Shown here: positions 46,901-57,746 of the stretch, in pieces
How the letters are laid out: the number at the start of each line of letters is the position of its first letter
Position numbering within the stretch: the first letter of the stretch is position 1
Source: Owenia fusiformis
Lineage: Eukaryota; Annelida; Polychaeta; Sabellida; Oweniidae
Direction: 5' to 3'
Length of the DNA: 64,000 bases
Assembly: GCA_903813345.2 (NCBI GenBank)
Contig: CAIIXF020000002.1
Coordinates: forward strand, 12,422,150-12,486,149
Made by a program: the position numbers and the translations under genes
The notes under the pieces: model-generated
Seen by the model: the letters and a program-made list of their open reading frames with translations, nothing else
Told to the model about the DNA's origin: nothing
Database searches by the model: none

Positions 46901-47638
46901 ACCCCTACAACCCGTAAGCGTACCCAAATTACTGTTTACATCGCCAAGAATTATAACATTGCCATCTATGCTAGCCTTTTGCACAAAGTGTTCGAGTGAG
47001 AATAAAACATCATCGTACATGTCAATTTCACAATTTTGTTGAGGTAAGTAAACAGAAAATATGTAAATAGGCGCAGTTTGCACTATTGATACCTTTAGAC
47101 AAACGATCCTGTCTGTTGACATATTTTTAACAGGAATAACATAATTGCTCAACGAATCACGCCAGAAAATAGCAACACCACCATTTCCCCATATTTTACC
47201 ACAGTTAAAATCGTTTAGATTCTTGCTACTTGTGCTGTAACACCGAAAGTCCGAGTGCACGGAGTCAAGCTTAAATCTATTACAGGGATAGAGTTTGTGC
47301 TCTGAGAGAGCCAAGATATCGCATTGTGACAATAAATGTTTAATATATAGAGTAGATACATTGAAACCTCGGCAATTCCATTGTGCTAGTCTTAACTCAC
47401 TATTACCTTGATTGTTAAAAACTATGATCTGTTTATTGAATAAAGCAGAAAATAAAATGAGAAACAGCAAGTGTTTTAGATTTTCACACATATTAAACAG
47501 CCTGTTGTCGATCAGTTTCGTCAAACGCGAAGCAGTCTGATGCATAGTCATCATCATTTTTGTATGGATCGTATTGTGCATGATAGCCACGCGCATTAGA
47601 ATAAGTGTGCCCTGTGAAGACAGGAATTGCATTTGCAC
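43904..47638 (-). CDS. LINE ORF2: AP-endonuclease and reverse transcriptase
   Basis: 1244 codons. Residues ~83-330 form an AP-like endonuclease: LAQWNCRGF with Asn88, Glu113 in SEHK, Asp233/Asn235 in GDVNSN, YIDHV with Asp296, SDHLP with Asp323/His324. Residues ~633-890 form the RT: SRGITLM, VTDIRKAFDS (catalytic Asp722), HQGG at 780-783, YADD at 820-823. A C-terminal C-x2-C-x9-H-x4-C motif (Cys1156, Cys1159, His1169, Cys1174) follows. The reading opens with GTG, ATG is at codon 3, and the first ~80 residues overlap ORF1 in another frame, so the true start may lie close to the endonuclease. It nicks target DNA and copies the element RNA in place. Intact catalytic residues suggest recent activity. 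Confidence 0.93.
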   Translation of the reverse strand: MQMQFLSSQGTLILMRVAIMHNTIHTKMMMTMHQTASRLTKLIDNRLFNMCENLKHLLFLILFSALFNKQIIVFNNQGNSELRLAQWNCRGFNVSTLYIKHLLSQCDILALSEHKLYPCNRFKLDSVHSDFRCYSTSSKNLNDFNCGKIWGNGGVAIFWRDSLSNYVIPVKNMSTDRIVCLKVSIVQTAPIYIFSVYLPQQNCEIDMYDDVLFSLEHFVQKASIDGNVIILGDVNSNLGTLTGCRGHGNPSSNGIKLYDFMQRNLLTAIDMTDLARGPKHTFEMTRNNALHVSYIDHVILSYTLRECVLSCTVLEDEPDNTSDHLPIQTILNLNAQIECCPDIEAPKGFAWNKLNCNEIKDSYTNSVTLKCNDILLELRSILSSRTLNAAETDHFINRIVESLILSSNAHIPKRKFLKYVKPFWNSTLTSLAKDKKAKWHKWVSQGRSRDPSNDVRKQYKESKKIFSKTYQAAQLEYEREELEKLYTSEQSDQRFYWYLVNKHRRSSKKSVNPVLADDGHLITDANEIREQWKCHFEKLATPLNKPTFDSHFKYEIENKVQTIFNSISNDSTIFKITPDMVHSAIKALHSKRACGYDQISAEHLKFGGDSMVQTISIIYNIILQSVYIPYNFCIGTMIPIVKNGKDPLVKDNSRGITLMTMLRKLFDNIILTHVKAPVLNAIPKLQGAAVEKCSSIHTSLLVQETISENVEQGKMVVLTVTDIRKAFDSVWIDGLLFKLHNCGIGGKIWKILYMLYKRYSCSVLVGGKCSDLFPILQGVHQGGVLSMLFYQLYMADIIDSMIKLNKGSTIGSLSCVSPSYADDMCILSNSFENMQVLLDLLHAHSNQWRYEVHPDKCSFLVFNSKIELGATQKLNIGGKSIAKSDFVKHVGIPISTNNDISDYVQDKCKKGKSQYNALLGIGSGCGGLIPTSACQIYKTYSIPTMTYGAHIINYQQNDIVVLEKTQREIGRRIQSLPHSASIPISTLPLGLMDVEFYIDFLRMMFLWSLLQLPSANIYKCLFTMRFVKMLHVNNECNTFSPIKCMLLTSKRYDLHNHALNMVDCKMFIPKNRWKNIVYSKIAAVQMQRTFFQSLMYKGLNYFRMGNFEILRPFIWWRVARLFPFALSSCKIMVKLLADEHALRSKYRGSEDKSVICSVCSTYEKEDVEHFLLKCPANIYIIYREQLSNHCCEWGIQMNTKNILGIGIEELHFANEQLLVFLKDMAHIVMQQYLCRQRHLTSLQT

Positions 47639-48251
47639 GTTGGTAAGTAGAATTTTTATTATTATATCTTGTTCGTTTTTCCCATCTTCGGCAACCTATA
47701 GCGGCGTCTGGCCAGAAATTTTCGCCAAGTATTAGGGTTACTTGATCATTGGGAATATAAATTTTGCATCCAACCTTATCATCGCAAACTCGGTTATGTA
47801 CGATATCTGCTTTCATGACACGTATGCCTCTTTGTTTAACATACGCAACTATCGTGGAACGGAGGTCCTCATCGCTAACATTTCCATCTTTACGAATGTT
47901 GCTGACGTAGACGAAAGCACCTTCGACTTCTTGGATCCCCTTTAAGGTAATCGTCTTCTGGCGTTGTTGCGAAGGGTTATATTTACCGTGGCCTTGTAGT
48001 CGAGGCTCTTTAGGTTGAGTTGGTGGAGGGGAATGGCGACCTTTAGGGCCAGCAATGGACCAATCATCTATGTTTTCACTTACTACGCTAGAATAAGTGA
48101 TAGGTTTCGTTACATTAGGCACTGGTTGCACTAACTTAGCAGACGGCGGTTGCGAGGTGATTTTCAAAGATGGCGGTATAGCGACAGACTCGCATGGCTC
48201 AGTAGGCTTACGTAGTGAGTTTTGCTTATTAGCGGGGTCGCTTATAGGCAA
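47493..48251 (-). CDS. LINE ORF1-like protein, 5'-truncated
   Basis: An open frame of ~250 codons ends QQAV and overlaps ORF2 by 146 bp in a different frame. The N-terminal half is Pro/Ser/Lys-rich. The middle (GAFVYVSNIRKDGNVSDEDL, RVMKADIVHN, KVGCKIYIP) looks like an RRM-like fold, common in LINE ORF1 RNA-binding proteins. The 5' end has no ATG (TTG in frame), and a TAA lies in frame at about 48298, consistent with 5' truncation. It would package element RNA if expressed. Confidence 0.65.
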   Translation of the reverse strand: MPISDPANKQNSLRKPTEPCESVAIPPSLKITSQPPSAKLVQPVPNVTKPITYSSVVSENIDDWSIAGPKGRHSPPPTQPKEPRLQGHGKYNPSQQRQKTITLKGIQEVEGAFVYVSNIRKDGNVSDEDLRSTIVAYVKQRGIRVMKADIVHNRVCDDKVGCKIYIPNDQVTLILGENFWPDAAIGCRRWEKRTRYNNKNSTYQRANAIPVFTGHTYSNARGYHAQYDPYKNDDDYASDCFAFDETDRQQAV

Positions 48252-48300
48252 AGTATTGTTATTGAGGTGTGAAACAGTTATTGGCGTGTTAGTTGTTAAT

Positions 48301-49119
48301 TAGTATAAACTGTACATTCATTTACTTTTAAATAGCATGACGATACCATGTATGCATTTAATGTAATATGTCATTAGGTTGTGTCAATAAATAAATATTT
48401 CAAAAAATATATATTATGCCAAAGCCTGCAGTAGCGCTACAGACAACCTCATTAGTAGAATTAAAACTGATATCCATGAGACAACAATCTGTCTCTTTAG
48501 TAGACTTCCTGGTCAATAAAAGTTTAAAGTAACCTAGAGTTCACTATCCTAGAAGTTACTAAATTGAAATCAATGGGATTTGTCACTACATTCTCATGCT
48601 TTGTACATGCCTTAAACTTTTTGTGAATGACAAAGAAATCCATCTTACAAACATTATTGGATATCTGTTCATTGGAATCGCTGCTTATTGAGTGATTTAT
48701 AAATAAGATGTTATTGCAAATCATTGCCTTCTCCCCTATGTCATCCTATATGTCAAACTATAAAAATCAGGCTATGAATTGATCCAAAATTGATTTTTGA
48801 TTAACTACTTAAAAACAACTTTTTCCTGGAATCAACTGTATTTTCTAAGATTAGATCATTTGACCAGATTTACCCAATCACCCAGGAAGAAATGTCATTG
48901 GTTTTAATGTGGAAAAAAGAGAAAATTTTTTATCAATATGATAACAAAAGAATTCTATCACATTTATAAAATTTTCTTAAACAATTTAATTTTGAAGGTA
49001 TTCCAGATTTTAAAAACGGAATGTCTTGTAAAAATTCTTATGTAATAAATCATTAAACAAGGCATTAACATGACAAAATGTCACCACCTAGTTGCTCACA
49101 ATATTATGAGTTCAATCTT
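48301..49119. other. AT-rich DNA with no gene seen
   Basis: Non-coding. A loose inverted match (GTAACCTAGAGTTCACTATC, CTAGAAGTTACT) occurs near 48530-48560. Nothing else was recognised. Confidence 0.45.
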
Positions 49120-49660
49120 AATCAGATTTGAATTTCTGAGAACTTGTAGATGATTTTGAAAAAAATTGGTCAATTAGAAGCAAGATGAAAAAAATACCTT
49201 TTTGACCTTGAGAATGTCATTGAAGGTCAAATCTTTTTTGACCTTTAGTATGTCATTGAAGGCCATTGAAAAAAAGATTGGTCAATTTGAAGCAACTTTT
49301 TGACCTTGAGAAGGTCATTGAAGGTCAAATCTCAAATCTTAAGTCAAATCTGAACTTCTGATAACTTGAAGATGATTTTGAAAAAAGAAATTGGTCAATT
49401 TGAAGCAAGTTGGAAAAAGACCTTTTTGTACCCTTGAGAAGATCATTGAAGGTCAAATCTCAAATCTAAAGTCAGATTTGAACTTCTGATAACTTGTAAA
49501 TGATTTGAAAAAAATTGGTCAATTTGAAGCGAGTTAAAAAAGACCTTTTTGACCTTGAAAAGGTCATTAAAGGCCAAATCTTAAATATAAAGTCAGATTT
49601 GAACTTCTGGAAACATGTAGATGATTTTGAAAAAAATTTAAGTCAGTCTAAACAGTATTT
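49120..49660 (+). repeat. Tandem array, ~115-125-bp unit (four to five copies)
   Basis: Units contain CAGATTTGAACTTCTGATAA, TTGTAGATGATTTTGAAAAA, TTGGTCAATTTGAAGCAAG and CCTTTTTGACCTTGAGAAGG followed by TCATTGAAGGTCAAATCT. The array ends with GACGCCAATCGCCAACCGCC GATCGCCATCCGCC, a short GC-rich tandem tail of the type that closes some invertebrate repeat elements. This suggests an element end rather than a free satellite. Confidence 0.7.
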
Positions 49661-50146
49661 GTTAAGTTACTGGACGTTTTAGAATTTGTTACAGACGCCA
49701 ATCGCCAACCGCCGATCGCCATCCGCCGTCAAAAAAATGTGCATGTTGTGATACAGTAATTTCAACTACTTTGTATTTTTGTATTCAATACTTAGTTTAG
49801 TCTAGTCTTAGAGTACTTTTATATATTGCAGTTTGAAGTGACTAATGTCTTTGTAATGACATCAGAAAGTCAAAAAAGATTTGTAAAAGGTTTATGTGTA
49901 AAAGCAAAAAAACATTCAAAATAGCTTGGGAAAGTTGAAACAATTCATTGCAAAAAGAAGAAAGGTGAACAATAGGCAGAATATAGTAAATCAAAATACA
50001 GATATTGCAAATTTACTACAACAATATGTTGTTGATTGAGTTACATAGAGACAGGAAACAGATAAATCATTACAAACAACAGCTACAGCATTGCCACGTG
50101 ATGATAGATCACATATACAAATAAAGTGATCTGAATAAAAGTACAT

Positions 50147-53100
50147 TTGTATCAGATGCTGGCACAGTTTTGCCGGAAGTTTGCAAGAAGTAACTTTTGG
50201 CAATGCAGTATGTTAGAGTAAACTAGTAGGTGTAAGAAAATATAAGGTGATGGCCTTTAAAGTGGTAAAAACAATTTTCACGGCCGAATTGGACTTCAAT
50301 TCCTGCGATTTCAGGGGGTACTATAAGACTATTTCATAACATAAAGGATATAGTTGCTATTGTTCTGCTTTCTACAGCACACATTACTAGTCCAAAGATG
50401 AATAATATCCTAAAGTTATAGGCCGATATCTGTATTAGTCTCAGAAATATTGCAATTAATAGGAAAAAAATACGCAATTTTAGTCATTTTTAAGTCTCAC
50501 GTATCTTATATTTGTAGCTTCCAGCAAAAGATGGCAGCTTGAATAGCTCAAAATTGTTTTCTAAAAACTAATTCAAGCTTTGTTTGATATTGTAATACAA
50601 TTATAATAATGATAATGTACTATTTATGATTTTTAATATGACTTTATAGTACCCTACCCCTGGAAAGTAGGCGTGGTCAATGTTATCATTTTGCAGCATA
50701 CAATTAAAAACTTGTATTGATAGAAAGCAAATCAATGCATATAAAACATCTTCACTTGTTACTTCACAATGTAATTCATTTATTATTAAAATATAGGACT
50801 CTACATATTTTATATATACAATTTCAATTTTGTACAATGTATCATAATGAAATCTAATAGACTGTTTCAATTTACAAACTTTTTCTCGGATCACCCTTAC
50901 CTTTTGACAAAATGATCTACTATATGACCAATAGCCACAAAAAATAGCAGAACTGATCAACGTTTAAACCCCCCCCCCCCCTTACCCCTATGTTTGTTTT
51001 GTATGGGGTCCGCCACAATGCAACAAGTCCATTTTCAGTGCTTACTATCACATGGAATATAAGTCACAATGTTTCCACAATATCTGGGCAATGAGATAGT
51101 GCCATTAAGAATATGTATGTCCAGATTGAAGATCATGGTGTAAATGCTTGCCGATCTATCGGCTTTCAAAAATGAGGAAAGCTGTCTTGAGTGCCGTTTC
51201 AACTAATTTTGAATTAAAAGTGCTACTTATGAATTTTTTTCTCAACAACTGTGATTTGGTTAGAGTCCAAACACAGGATATCAAGACATAGTGCTACCAA
51301 ATTCTGGTATTGAAAATTTCAGAGCTCTAGATCAAGTATTCATATCTGCATGGACTCTTAAAAAAAACCAAAAGACACAAAATGCAGTCAGATATCGCGA
51401 AAAAATGTGACAAAATGCACTATTCAGAACAATTTATCTCTTAAATTTTACTTTTATTTACCCATAATTTCTGATTCTGCCTCTACTTAGTAATACCAAT
51501 AATACATATGAGTAGACTTAAGGTCATAGTAAATGTAGTTACAGATTTATTAGCATCTAAAAATGGGAGAAGCAGTGTAGCAAGTGCAATTTTCACCTAT
51601 AATTCATAATATTAAACTGCAGCTTTCAGGATTTTCTTCTCTAAAACAAGAATTCTGTGAGACCCCAAAAGACAGGATTCCATATCACTGTACCACCAAA
51701 TATATATAAGAGTAGTTTCAGGAGGTTATATCAAATAATCATTGAACCATTGACACCTAAAAATATGCAAAATACAGTCAGAAATGGGGAAATTGTGATT
51801 GTGAAAAAATGTATGTATTCTTAACAATTTTTTAACTAAACTGTATTTTATTTAGAACTGAAACTTGAAGTGCTTACTAGGAGTTACATCTAGTTATTAT
51901 TTATTAAGTGACTTCAGCATCCGGATTGATATAATATAGGAATATCCTATGGTTTTGAAAAAATATCATTTATATCCATGAGTGGATATTGATATTTTCA
52001 TGAGTGAGCGCAGCGAGTGGGTGAAAATATTTGTATCCATGAGTGGATATAATTGATATTTTTGAAAAAAAAAATTTATCCCATGGGAAATCATCATCAG
52101 CGAAAAAATGTGAAAAATATAATTCGAGAAAAAATTTGAAAAAATAATTGAAAAAAAATTGTGAAAAAATGTTGAAATTTTTTTAAAATATTTTTGAAAA
52201 TAATTAAAAAATGTAAAAAGAAATTTTTTTTTGAAAAAATTCGAAATCATGGAATATCACTTTTCAAACCACCGAATATCACTTTTTAAGACGTGATATT
52301 CGATAGTTTAAAAGTGATATTCGATGGTTTGTGAATTTTTTGCTAAAATATTATAACTTGATCCACATATCAAATATATCTTCATGTGATATTCGATCTA
52401 TATCCTTGCAACCATGGGATTATCACTGTTATTCCATAGTTAGCATGATATTCATAGGATAACATGTGAAAATAAAAACGGTATTTTTGTAATCAGTGGT
52501 AAAATATGATATTTTTGACAAATTTTCACTTAACCATAGCATACGGTTTTTTAGCCATGACATACGGCGCCGTATGCGATGGTTTATGGATTTTTGCTAC
52601 TTCAGACTCAAAACGAGGCTAAGTGTCATTATCGCCGGATCGTTTGGAAAATTCGAATTAAATCACTTAATTTCCGACGATTCTGATGATGACTTTAACT
52701 ATGTAATAAAAAGAACATCCTATGATTTACTCGTGATATGATTTTAATCCACTCATGGATATTGATATCTGCACTCTCTTGCTACGCTCGCTCGTGCAGA
52801 TGATCATATCCATTCGTGGATGAAAATCATATCACTCATAAATCATAGGATATCCTATATATATGCTTAAGACCAAAAAACCTATAAAGAATGTTATTAT
52901 TGAATACTGAGAATACATTGTTTTTACATTACGGAGCTTTATTTCTACCTGAAAGCATTTTGGAACATATCTCTTGCTTAAATATTTCATGCAATGTTAC
53001 TTTCAAAAACTTTCTTAGAACAATTAGACCATCCTATACTTTGACATGTTATTCTCCATTTCGTTTTTAAAAATTGTCGGAGCTTTAAACTCTAAAAGAG

Positions 53101-54773
53101 CTTAATTACCAATTATACCATGCACCCTCTTTGCCCTCCGTCGCATTTTTCTTAGAATGGCCAGGCATATTTCAAATTGAAGAGTAAAGTCAGTTAAAGT
53201 GATATATAGCTGTATATAACAACTTTCACTTGATACTGTGATGTCAAGCTTAAGCATTCAAACAGTGTATTTTGTCCCAAGATACAATAAAGTACTGATT
53301 TCATTTATTTATCAATTCAGATGCCTTGGAATTAAAGTAAACACTTGGTATATATTACCAATATTATTTTTACCTATTATTGGTGGTACAATGACCAGGT
53401 TTCCTTTAATGTCTTTGGTCTTACTGTGCAGTTTGTAAAAAGAAAATTCAGAAAGTTGCAATCTTAGATGAAAAACTGGTGAAAATCATACTTGCTACAG
53501 CTTTTCCCATTTTCAGAAGCCAATAGATCTGTACTTCCACATACTATGACGTTAAGTCTTCTCATATGTATTATTGGTGGTACTAACTGGAGGCAGAATC
53601 AGAAATTATGTCAAATAAAAGTAACATTTAAGAGATAAATTGTTCTGAATAGTGCATCTTTCATATTTTTCACGATATCTGACAGGTTTTTTGTCCTTTT
53701 GCCTCTTTTTAAAAGTACATGCAGAAGTGAATATTTGATCTAGAGCTCTGAAACTTCCAATATCAGAACTTGGTAGCATTATGTCTTGGTATCTTATGTT
53801 TGGGGTCTAAAAAAGTCACAGATGTTGAGAAAAATATTCATTAAGCAGCAGTTTCAGTTCAAAGTTAGTTAAAACTGCACTCACGACAGCTTTCTCTATT
53901 TTTGAACGCCGATAGATCGGTAAGTATTAGTATTAGTACCTTGAAACTGCTCATATTATGTAGTCTTTGTGGTATTTTCTCATTGCAAAGGTAATTTGGA
54001 AACACTGTGACTTACATTTCATGCGTTACTGAACACTGAAAATGAACCAGCCTATTAGATTTCATCATGATACATTGTACAAAATTGAAAACGTATATAT
54101 AAAATATGTAGAGTCCTATATTTTAGTAATGAATGAATTACAATGTCAAGTAACAAGTGAAAATGTTAAAAATGCATTGATTTGCTTTCTATCAATATAA
54201 GTTTTTAATTGTATGCTGCAAAATGATAACATTGACCACGCCCACTTTCCAGGGGTAGGGTACTATAAAGTCATATTAAAAATCATAAATAGTACATTAT
54301 CATTATTATAATTGTATTACAATATCAAACAAAGCTTGAATTAGTTTTTAGAAAACAATTTTGAGCTATTTAAGCTGCCATCTTTTGCTGGAAGCTACAA
54401 ATATAAGATACATGTACGTGAGACTTAAAAATGACTAAAATTGCGTATTTTTTTCCTATTAATTGCAATATTTCTGAGACTAATACAGATATCGGCCTAT
54501 AACTTTAGGATATTATTCATCTTTGGACTAGTAATGTGTGCTGTAGAAAGCAGAACAATAGCAACTATATCCTTTATGTTATGAAATAGTCTTATAGTAC
54601 CCCCTGAAATCGCAGGAATTGAAGTCCAATTCGGCCGTGAAAATTGTTTTTACCACTTTAAAGGCCATCACCTTATATTTTCTTACACCTACTAGGTTAC
54701 TCTAACACACTGCATTGCCAAAAGTTACTTCTTGCAAACTTCCGGCAAAACTGTGCCAGCATCTGATACAATT
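50147..54773. repeat. 4.6-kb long inverted repeat with ~1.7-kb arms
   Basis: The left arm begins TTGTATCAGATGCTGGCACA and the right arm ends TGTGCCAGCATCTGATACAA. Matching pairs run inward: TTTTGCCGGAAGTTTGCAAG, GGCCGAATTGGACTTCAATT, CTGGAAAGTAGGCGTGGTCA, CCGATCTATCGGC, TTTCTGATTCTGCCTC. The outer ~800 bp are very similar; inner parts show many indels and substitutions. The inner ends are near 51880 and 53000. The loop holds another element (51935-52859). No coding sequence was recognised. Confidence 0.85.
51935..52859. mobile_element. Inverted-ended element in the loop of the 4.6-kb inverted repeat
   Basis: The ends TATAGGAATATCCTATGGTT and AAATCATAGGATATCCTATA are inverted copies and each is itself nearly palindromic. 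Inside, TATCCATGAGTGGATAT occurs repeatedly and in inverse, with GAGCGCAGCGAGTGGGTG and CTACGCTCGCTCGTGCAG as GC-richer inner stems. The core 52240-52420 repeats GTGATATTCGAT[AG]GTTT. No transposase was seen. Confidence 0.6.
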
Positions 54774-54989
54774 TATAAGGCATTTGAACAGGCACAACCA
54801 CCAATATGCCACAGTTTGATTGGTCCAGAGGAAAGAGATGCAACATCATGTGAGAATGGAGTGAATGGTGGAATGAAATAACATGTATTCACATGTTAAA
54901 TGCATGCTCTGTGCAGTTGGAGCAATGTTGCAGAGCATAGGCCTTCAAAAAGAACAATTGCTAAAAACATTTCTTGATCAACAGGAAAT

Positions 54990-56512
54990 GGAATGTACTA
55001 AAAACCCTTCGACCTACGACCCTTCGACCCTACGACTTACTGGGTGTCAAGAATTTTTGGAATATATTTTATTGAAAAACCCTTCGACCTCTGATTTCCA
55101 AGTCCAGTTTACTAAATGATTACGTATAGTTCCAACTTGAGCTCCCTGTAGGATTTAATCTACCTACAGCTTGTTAACTGTTAAAAATAGCAAGAACATA
55201 ACTTCGACATATGAGTGTTACCTGATGAATGGGACCCTCACGTGCCTTCCAAATGGTAGTAAACGAACTCTAGTGTAACTACATCAGTCCGATCAACAAT
55301 AAGTACAGTTATACAAGAAATGTAAATGAAGTGAAAATATTCCCAAAAATTTTCCGAAAGGCATGTCATTCCGGAAGTTATGATACGTTAGGGTGTCACT
55401 ACGGTAAATCATTGAAAAATATTGAAAAAAATCACAAAATTCAAGTTCTGGTATGAGGTTCCATATCCATCCGCCAAAAGGTAGTCCATTTTTAAAAACT
55501 TGTGGTTTTAAAGTTTTAAAAAACACCCGGAAGTGGTATTTACCGTAATAACACCTTATATTACCGAACATGGGTGAATTGGAATGTTTGTTCGATGGCA
55601 TTATTAGACCAAAAGTAGTGCGAAAATGGCCTTTTCACGTGTTGGCATAAAGTTTTGATGACATTTAAAGACACAGTTCCTCCTTCCCGTACATTGGCAT
55701 ACCAGCGCAAAGATCTTTGTTTTGTGGTGAAGAAAAGCTATCAAACATTGTCTGAAGAGCAGATTTGTCTCCGTAATTTAACTTTTAGCATGGCGACCTT
55801 GACCTTGAAAAAATATAATAGCCATTTGGGCGATAATAGGTATTAGTGCTTTTTCGTAGTTTTACTTTGACCAAGCCTAGAAAAAAATCGAAGTGGTAAA
55901 CCTACCCCCAAATTTTTTGACAAGTGTTCTAGATGATATTAAAGTTTAAGAAAATTTGTATATCTAGAAATATTTTATAAACTAGTGCCATTATGGTGGG
56001 TTTGGGTGCTTTTTTGCTCTCTTTTTTTAGCCCATTTCTATGGTTGCCATGGCAACTATTAGGTTTTGGTAACCATGTCAACTTGATTTTTCAAGGACAT
56101 CCGCCTGATAGTAGTTGGGCCAAGTTTGATGGAAAATGGGCCTTGTTTGATATCCTGGCAGTGAGGTTGATTGTGGCAAGTAGTAAAACGCCAAACAATG
56201 GTGGAGTCATACCTGATGCTTGGATGTTCGCATTTTATTTAGCTCTCGTAAAATGAACGAACAAACGTTCCATTTTCACGCATGTTCGGTAATATAACGT
56301 ATCATAACTTCCGGATATGACTTTCGGAAAATTTTGGGGAATATTTTCACTTCGTTTACATTTCTTGTTTAACTGTATTGTTGATCGGACAGAAAGAAAG
56401 ATAGAAAATAGAAGGTCGAAGGGTTTTTATAAAAATATATTCCAAAAATTCTTGACACCCTGTAAGTCGTAGGTCGTAGGGTCGAAGGGTCGAAGGGTTT
56501 TTAGTACATTCC
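54990..56512. mobile_element. Mutator-like non-autonomous foldback element (1,523 bp, 9-bp TSD)
   Basis: Both ends are GGAATGTACTAAAAACCCTT plus CGACC (right end inverted), flanked by perfect 9-bp duplications ACAGGAAAT at 54981-54989 and 56513-56521. The inverted arms extend several hundred bases inward with gaps (TTCCGAAAGGCATGTCATTC against GAATGACATG/ATATGACTTTCGGAA-type sequence). Within the ends, CCTTCGACC/CCTACGAC is a short subrepeat. A 9-bp duplication with long inverted repeats is the Mutator (MULE) signature. Internal open frames are short and unrecognised. Confidence 0.85.
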
Positions 56513-56626
56513 ACAGGAAATAGATTTGTAAAAAAATAGCATAGAATTTGAACACATGTTTAATTATACTTAGTACCCCACACAAGTTTTTAAAAATAAC
56601 ACTCTATAGATTTGAACACTCTATAC

Positions 56627-57508
56627 TAGAGGTGTAACTCGCCAGAAAAATCCAACTCAAGTTCAACTTGCCAAATATTTTCAAAACTCGAGTAAAACTC
56701 GATTTAATTCATTTCGTCCAGTACATATTGTAAACCCGGGTACACAAAATTATTGTAACTTCTAGCAGCAAGTTTCTCTGGTTTAGCCACATCTAAAAGC
56801 TGTTTTACACATGGGGGCCATAAGAAAGTGTGGTATTCATTGCAGTTAATTCATATTTCAATCCAAAACGAACTGGTATAGACGTCGCTGCATACAGTAA
56901 GTACTAGAGATCGTTAAAATAAACAAGAATCTAACCAAACAATATTTTAGAAAACCCAGAAGGGCCCCTCAAATTAATCAATGGTTTTCCCTGATTATCT
57001 TCATTATTTCTACTAAAAAAACTGCTGGATATCGATCTAAAATTATGACTTATGACCTTAATTTAATGATAGATCATCTTTTTTATGTAAAAGTTGTGTA
57101 AACGTTGTGAGAATAAGTGGACCATTTTTTATTCAATTTTAGTGACTTCTCTATTATCGCCTGCTTGAGTTCCTTCGATAGTCAATCTTTTTCTGATTTT
57201 TTTGGTGTAACTTGTCATTCCTCGATATTTGTTGAACTTTGTGAAGCTTTGAGAGTGTTTTTTAGGTGACGGGCGCTAAATACGGCGATCATTGGTATAT
57301 TTATTCTCCTAATGAAGTAATGTTGCATGATCTCTGGGACCCAAATTCATTTTACATGCTTGCAAGATAGGCAAAACTCGCGAGTTGACTCGAGTTATAG
57401 CTAGCTCACGAGTTGAAATAGATTGCGAGTTTCTAGAGGACAACTCGAGGCAATGTATAGGCAGCTCTGAGCTGTACTCAAGTTACGGACTCGGGAGTTA
57501 CACCTCTA
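56627..57508. mobile_element. hAT-like non-autonomous element (882 bp)
   Basis: The ends TAGAGGTGTAACTCG and GGGAGTTACACCTCTA fit the hAT terminal pattern (YARNG). Flanks CTCTATAC (56619-56626) and CTCTATTT (57509-57516) match at 6 of 8 positions, a plausible aged 8-bp duplication. The interior is rich in ACTCGAG/CTCGAGT and GAGTTGACTCGAG motifs as inverted subrepeats. No transposase frame. Confidence 0.7.
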
Positions 57509-57746
57509 CTCTATTTGATATCAAATTTAGCACACATAAACATTGGAATTTTTTATTGAGCCATATGTTTAATAATGGTTAAATGGCCCTAATTTCAAAA
57601 TGCTAAACAGTGGCCAATGTTTTACCAAATTGCTACATTGTTTCAATGAACATAAAGTTTAAACTGTAATATATTTTAACATTTATATGATTCAATAAAC
57701 AACCGGACAACTAGATATGTAGGGCAAGTATATTTCCAAAATTACA

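Larger units (their letters stand above)
43036..48300 (-). mobile_element. APE-type non-LTR retrotransposon (LINE), nearly complete
   Basis: On the minus strand the order is ORF1 remnant, ORF2 (endonuclease-RT-zinc motif), a 3' UTR with an internal duplication, and a short tandem tail (ACAT)n at 43042-43067 instead of poly-A. ORF2 has no internal stop, suggesting a young insertion. The 5' end appears truncated near 48300 because ORF1 has no ATG before an upstream stop. The exact ends and target duplication could not be fixed. The clade is uncertain; CR1/Jockey-like groups share the layout. Confidence 0.85.

Noticed and set aside
51966-52250. Phe/Lys-rich 94-aa frame
   Set aside because: Homopolymer-like GAAAAAATT sequence inside a foldback element; no coding character.
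54780-54980. Relic coding region (AQPPICHSLIGPEERDATS-like reading)
   Set aside because: It looks mildly protein-like, but stops follow soon, no family was recognised and no splice context was seen.
55993-56256. Hydrophobic 87-aa frame inside the Mutator-like element
   Set aside because: No recognised motif, and the second copy of the element does not keep it; more likely chance in a non-autonomous element.
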